Assembly (NCBI GenBank): GCA_021160885.1
Contig: JAGHBR010000495.1
Span: forward strand, 1-7,538
Direction of reading: 5' to 3'
DNA from: Caldisericaceae bacterium
Lineage (GTDB): Bacteria > Calditrichota > Calditrichia > Calditrichales > Calditrichaceae
DNA: 7,538 bases
The notes beneath the pieces are model-generated. The model made no database searches. It worked only from the letters and a program-made list of their open reading frames with translations, and was not told the origin of the DNA. Numbering within the stretch: the first letter of the stretch is position 1; the number at the start of each line of letters is the position of its first letter. Of this stretch, positions 4,811 through 7,538 are shown piece after piece. Made by a program: the position numbers and the translations under genes.

Positions 4811-5824
4811 ATGAAAAGCAGAGAACGTGTTAAACGGGCCATCCATTTTCAGGGCCCAGATCGGGTGCCAATTTCCCATGCGATTTTGCCAGCTGCCCAA
4901 CTTAAATACGGTCAAGCCTTGCAGGAAATACTTGATCAGATTCATGAAGATTTCGGCTGGCATCTTTTGTCGGACATGAAGCCAGAAGATTTTCCGCCGC
5001 TTTACAGAAAAGGAAAGAATTATGATGATTTCGGTACCTTGTGGCAGGTTGAGATGGAAGGCATTTGTGGGATTCCCATCGAATATCCCTTTGCCGATTG
5101 GTCGAATTATGAAGACTATCAATGGCCGGAGTTTGATGCAGGGCCGCCTAAAGCCCGCCTGTATAGCGGGCACATGGCTGGATACAATGAAGAGTACTAT
5201 GCCCGAGGCGCCTGGATCACCTTCTTCGAACAGATGCAACAGTTACGGGGAATGGAAAATTTAATACTGGATCTGGCTTACCGCAGCAAGGAAGTTTACC
5301 GCTTGCGGGACGATCTGTTGGCCTTTAATCTGCGCTGGCTGGACAAATGGTTGGCGCTGGAATACGATGGCTTACATTTTGCTGATGACTGGGGAGCGCA
5401 AAATGCGCTGATGATTGATCCGGTTTTCTGGCGAGAATTTTTTAAACCGGTGTACAAAACCATGTTTGAAAAAGTCAAAGCAAAGGACCTAGATGTCCAT
5501 TTTCATTCCGATGGCTACATCATCGACATTATTCCTGATTTGATTGACCTTGGTGTGGACGTGCTGAACTGTCAGGTTTCGGTTATTGGCATTGAACGAT
5601 TGGGGAATGAGTTTGCCGGCAAAGTCTGTTTCAGAACGGATCTGGATAGCCAGAAAATTATGCCCTTTGGTTCACCTCAGGAAGTACGCACGCATATTCT
5701 GCATGTTTTCGAAAACTTAGGCACGCCAGATGGCGGCATCATTGCCTGTGGCGAAATCGGTCCGGATATTCCGCTGGAAAACATTCGGACTATGTACCAG
5801 ACGTTCATGGAGTATTACTATTAA
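4811..5824 (+). CDS. URO-D superfamily protein, methyltransferase-like (not HemE)
   Basis: A 337-residue cytosolic protein with the shape of the uroporphyrinogen decarboxylase superfamily (COG0407). It opens with SRERVKRAIHFQGPDRVPIS (3-22), the usual 'R.r...ai...epDRvPv' start. Further matches are HFADDWGAQNALMIDPVFWR (189-208), VHFHSDGYIIDIIPDLIDLG (229-248) with VDVLNCQ after it, and GEIGPDIPLENI (314-325). The last two are the hallmark strand and C-terminal motif of this superfamily. True HemE has arginines near an N-terminal 'PvW.MRQAGR' motif; this is absent, so haem synthesis is unlikely. Corrinoid-linked relatives (MtaA, MtbA, CmuA) bind zinc through H-x-C plus a later Cys; here the first motif is H232-S-D234 and C313 is the only late Cys, so metal binding is uncertain. 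No corrinoid-protein gene is adjacent. AAAGGA (4801-4806) precedes ATG. It stands alone between repeat elements, so no pathway can be read from context. Confidence 0.8.
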   Translation: MKSRERVKRAIHFQGPDRVPISHAILPAAQLKYGQALQEILDQIHEDFGWHLLSDMKPEDFPPLYRKGKNYDDFGTLWQVEMEGICGIPIEYPFADWSNYEDYQWPEFDAGPPKARLYSGHMAGYNEEYYARGAWITFFEQMQQLRGMENLILDLAYRSKEVYRLRDDLLAFNLRWLDKWLALEYDGLHFADDWGAQNALMIDPVFWREFFKPVYKTMFEKVKAKDLDVHFHSDGYIIDIIPDLIDLGVDVLNCQVSVIGIERLGNEFAGKVCFRTDLDSQKIMPFGSPQEVRTHILHVFENLGTPDGGIIACGEIGPDIPLENIRTMYQTFMEYYY

Positions 5825-5878
5825 GTTGAACGTTCTGTAACAAGGGGCTAAATATCATTCTACTATTGATATCCCGCC

Positions 5879-6038
5879 TGTCATTCTGAACGGAACGGAG
5901 CGAAGCTGAGTGAAGTGAAGAATCCTTATCACTTTTAGAAGCGGTTCTTCGCCCCGCTAAAGCGTGACTACTATTCCTCCAGAATGTCATTAATTTAATA
6001 TTCAATAGCAAAGCCATTGCTTTCGCCTCAGGATGACA
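5879..6038. repeat. Inverted-repeat element of the 'GTCATTCTGA' type (MITE-like)
   Basis: TGTCATTCTGA (5879-5889) is mirrored by TCAGGATGACA (6028-6038), 10 of 11 matching, giving a ~160-bp element between two genes. Inside, GAAGAATCC (5917-5925) faces GGTTCTTC (5943-5950), and another partial end copy, CCAGAATGTCAT, lies at 5979-5990. The left half (CGGAACGGAGCGAAGC, then GAGTGAAGTGAAGAATCC) is typical of a very widespread intergenic repeat. It could fold as RNA and end transcription of the URO-D-like gene. Confidence 0.6.
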
Positions 6039-6091
6039 TTTAAAGCAATTTAGCGAAACGATCCTCTTAAATCAAAAATGGAGTGAATATT

Positions 6092-7094
6092 ATGAGACCT
6101 TTGGCCTTGATCTTTTTACTTTTCTGCCTTTCTTGTTGCTCAATCTTGATGGCTAAAGACAGCGATAGTTTTCAAATGATTCAATATCTGCTGCAATTGT
6201 TACAGCAGGAACAGACCCCGTTGGTGGAAGGATTTCAACACAAGATTTCAGGGCAGGAACTGAATTATTCCTTTTTTTTGCCCAATGTGGATCGGGCCTT
6301 GATTACACGGGCTACAGACGGTACCATGGCCATTGAATGGCAAAGCGCGCCTTTGCCTTCGAAATTAGAAGGCCAGGTTCTGCTTGTCTGGGCAGCTGGC
6401 CAGGGCGTTAATCTTGGTCAACAGCCGTTTGATTTGTATCTCAATGATCGCTATGTGCTTACCTTTTTTCAGCAAATCCAGCCTACAATGGAAGACGTCC
6501 GGTCCGGTGAGGGCGGAGTCCAATTGCGTTTTCACACCAGCTTAATCGATCAGTTTGGCGACCATTTTGGGCCAATGATTTTAAGCATTCCCGCGGGAAT
6601 GTTCACTCCCGAGCAGTCTATAAAAAAAAAGTAATTGGACAGGCCGAACAGAGTCAGGCCTGGTACATGACCTTTTTGTTCAGTGAACTGGCTTATCGAT
6701 TGCAGCGACTCAAAAAAGATGGTTTTTTCTACACTCTGTCCATTGATCCATCACAAAAATCCGGACTGTTGCATTTTCTGGGCAGTTTCAAGTTGGATAA
6801 ATTTCAACTAAGAGATGCTAACAAGCAAATGGCTCAGGTAACCAGGAACAGTGCCGGAGACATGATTTTTCCAATTGAAAAACTAAATCTTAACAAACAA
6901 TTGCAATTGTTCAATGGCAAACAGCTGATTGATCAAATAAACTTAAATCAATCGGCAGGCGTCTTTTTCTTTGAAAAGTGCGCAGTATTCCCAGTTTATG
7001 TTTAGATGGTCAGGTGGTCTTCAGTTCCATCATCCCTGACCAGCAGCGTTTAAAAAAAACAATAATTGAATTACTTGAGAAAAAAGGATTGTAA
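6092..7094 (+). pseudogene. Secreted protein of unknown function with two frame breaks
   Basis: ATG 6092 (GGAG at 6080-6083, good spacing) starts MRPLALIFLLFCLSCCSILMA, a clear signal peptide probably cut after LMA; the Cys pair does not make a canonical lipobox. The text then reads as a beta-rich domain: NYSFFLPNVDRALIT, QVLLVWAAGQGV, FDLYLNDRYVLTFF, FGPMILSIPAGMF. The first frame ends at TAA 6632-6634 just after an A9 run (6622-6630). The -1 frame carries straight on with VIGQAEQSQAWYMTFLFSE and stays open to TAG 7003-7005. A further -1 step inside about 6975-7002 recovers LDGQVVFSSIIPDQQRLKK and ends at TAA 7092-7094. With both breaks repaired it would be ~334 residues. I do not recognise the family; the 'VWAAG ... 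LY.N.R.VLTF' pattern recalls carbohydrate-binding-type beta domains, but this is a guess. It could be a decaying gene, a slippage-dependent gene, or sequencing error in A runs. The first 180 residues may still be made. Confidence 0.6.
6622..6630 (+). other. A9 slippery run at the first frame break
   Basis: Nine A residues followed by G end the first frame as AAA-AAA-AAG-TAA. Adding one A during transcription, or a -1 ribosomal slip on A-AAA-AAG, joins it exactly to the downstream frame as SIKKKVIGQ. A-runs of this length are known slippage sites for bacterial RNA polymerase. No obvious stimulatory hairpin or internal Shine-Dalgarno flanks it. Confidence 0.4.
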
Positions 7095-7095
7095 A

Positions 7096-7143
7096 ATGCT
7101 TAAGGTAATTGATTTTTCTGCAACAAAATTATTCAATCAATGA
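7096..7143 (+). pseudogene. Possible truncated ORF start (15 codons)
   Basis: AAGGA (7084-7088) sits 7 nt before ATG 7096, a near-ideal ribosome binding site, 1 nt after the stop of the repaired upstream frame. The peptide MLKVIDFSATKLFNQ then hits TGA at 7141-7143, and no frame continues it recognisably. It may be the first codons of a former next gene in the same operon, cut off by a rearrangement, or chance. Confidence 0.2.
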
Positions 7144-7538
7144 ACTATTGTCTGGCAGATCACGCCGATGATTTTAATTAGATATATTATCAGAAGTCTT
7201 TAGGTGACAATGATTTTGAATCTTGATTTTCAGAATAAGTTTGATTAACAGAATTTTGAAATATTTATTCAGACAAGAAATTCTTTAAATCAAGGAAAAG
7301 AGAATTAATCATTCAATTTTGTATAATACCTTTCTTTTAGATATAAGCAAATTTTATTTAATGAGCTTGAATCCCTCTGATAAAAAAAACTTCAGTTTTG
7401 TTTGTTTTAATTGAAATTATATTGTAATTTATTATTAAATGAGAAAAAGAGGTTGAATTAGAAGAAGTAAGCTGCAAATAATTTGAGAGGATAAATTAAA
7501 TCTTAAAAAATAAGGTTATTTTCGAATAATCAAAATAA
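7144..7538. other. AT-rich region without recognisable genes
   Basis: This ~395-bp stretch is about three-quarters A+T or more, far above the genes before it, and every frame on both strands is broken by frequent stops. The only structure seen is a short direct repeat with an 18-bp period, TTGATTTTCAGAAT (7223-7236) and TTGATTAACAGAAT (7241-7254), 12 of 14 identical. A lone TATAAT (7322-7327) has no matching -35 box. It may be a long intergenic region or the eroded edge of acquired DNA. Confidence 0.5.

Noticed and set aside
4757..5239. 160-residue open frame on the minus strand
   Set aside because: It lies opposite the URO-D-like gene, whose family motifs are clear; no motif or ribosome binding site supports the antisense frame.
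4811..5824. Haem-pathway uroporphyrinogen decarboxylase (HemE)
   Set aside because: The N-terminal Arg-rich substrate motif of HemE is missing and no haem gene is nearby; only the broader superfamily pattern fits.
6083..6091. GTG 6083 as start of the secreted protein
   Set aside because: GTG 6083 overlaps the GGAG that serves as ribosome binding site for ATG 6092, and the signal peptide starts naturally at 6092.
6667..7005. Separate 112-residue gene starting at ATG 6667
   Set aside because: Protein-like sequence in this frame continues upstream of the ATG to the A9 run, and no ribosome binding site precedes it; it is the second part of the broken gene.
7299..7327. Promoter at TATAAT 7322-7327
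   Set aside because: No -35-like hexamer lies at 16-18 bp, and the region is so AT-rich that a TATAAT is expected by chance.

Overview
The window looks like a piece of a mid-G+C bacterial chromosome. Coding DNA is balanced in the centre. The left edge is AT-richer and the right edge is markedly AT-rich. Short intergenic palindromes of the 'GTCATTCTGA' and 'GCGGGAATGA' kinds, secreted proteins with short Gram-negative-type signal peptides, and bacterial microcompartment (BMC) vertex genes suggest a Gram-negative bacterium, perhaps of the FCB superphylum (for example Calditrichota). This placement is inference and weak. All credible genes lie on the + strand.

Left part (1-1190): the C-terminal end of a radical SAM protein with a SPASM/twitch-type cysteine domain enters from the left edge. 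Two relics follow. One is the N-terminal piece of a cyclopropane-fatty-acid synthase gene (start codon apparently decayed to ATA, a conserved Trp turned into TAG, then truncated). The other is a broken IS66-type tnpA. Together they form a small decay zone.

Centre (1199-3937): three different EutN/CcmL-type BMC-P genes (pentameric shell vertex proteins) are packed with a 1-nt gap and an ATGA overlap, clearly one translational unit. After a 189-bp gap filled by a nested palindromic element comes a creatininase-family metallo-amidohydrolase. An exported endonuclease/exonuclease/phosphatase-family hydrolase follows 18 bp later. No hexameric or trimeric shell protein and no aldehyde-dehydrogenase signature enzyme lies inside the window. 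The trio is therefore either the edge of a larger BMC locus or a satellite. The creatininase homologue is the closest enzyme candidate for a link to the compartment, but this is unproven.

Right part (3938-7538): an 873-bp non-coding stretch is dense with simple tandem repeats, degenerate ~100-bp repeats and hairpins. After it comes a URO-D-superfamily protein (probably a methyltransferase-like member, not HemE), then a ~160-bp inverted-repeat element. Next is a secreted protein whose reading frame is broken twice, once at an A9 run where transcriptional slippage or -1 frameshifting could restore it. The last ~440 bp are very AT-rich and hold no recognisable gene beyond a well-positioned but immediately terminated ORF start.

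The most notable points are the stand-alone vertex-protein trio beside a creatininase-family enzyme, the A9 frameshift site, and the unusually dense set of unrelated intergenic repeat families.
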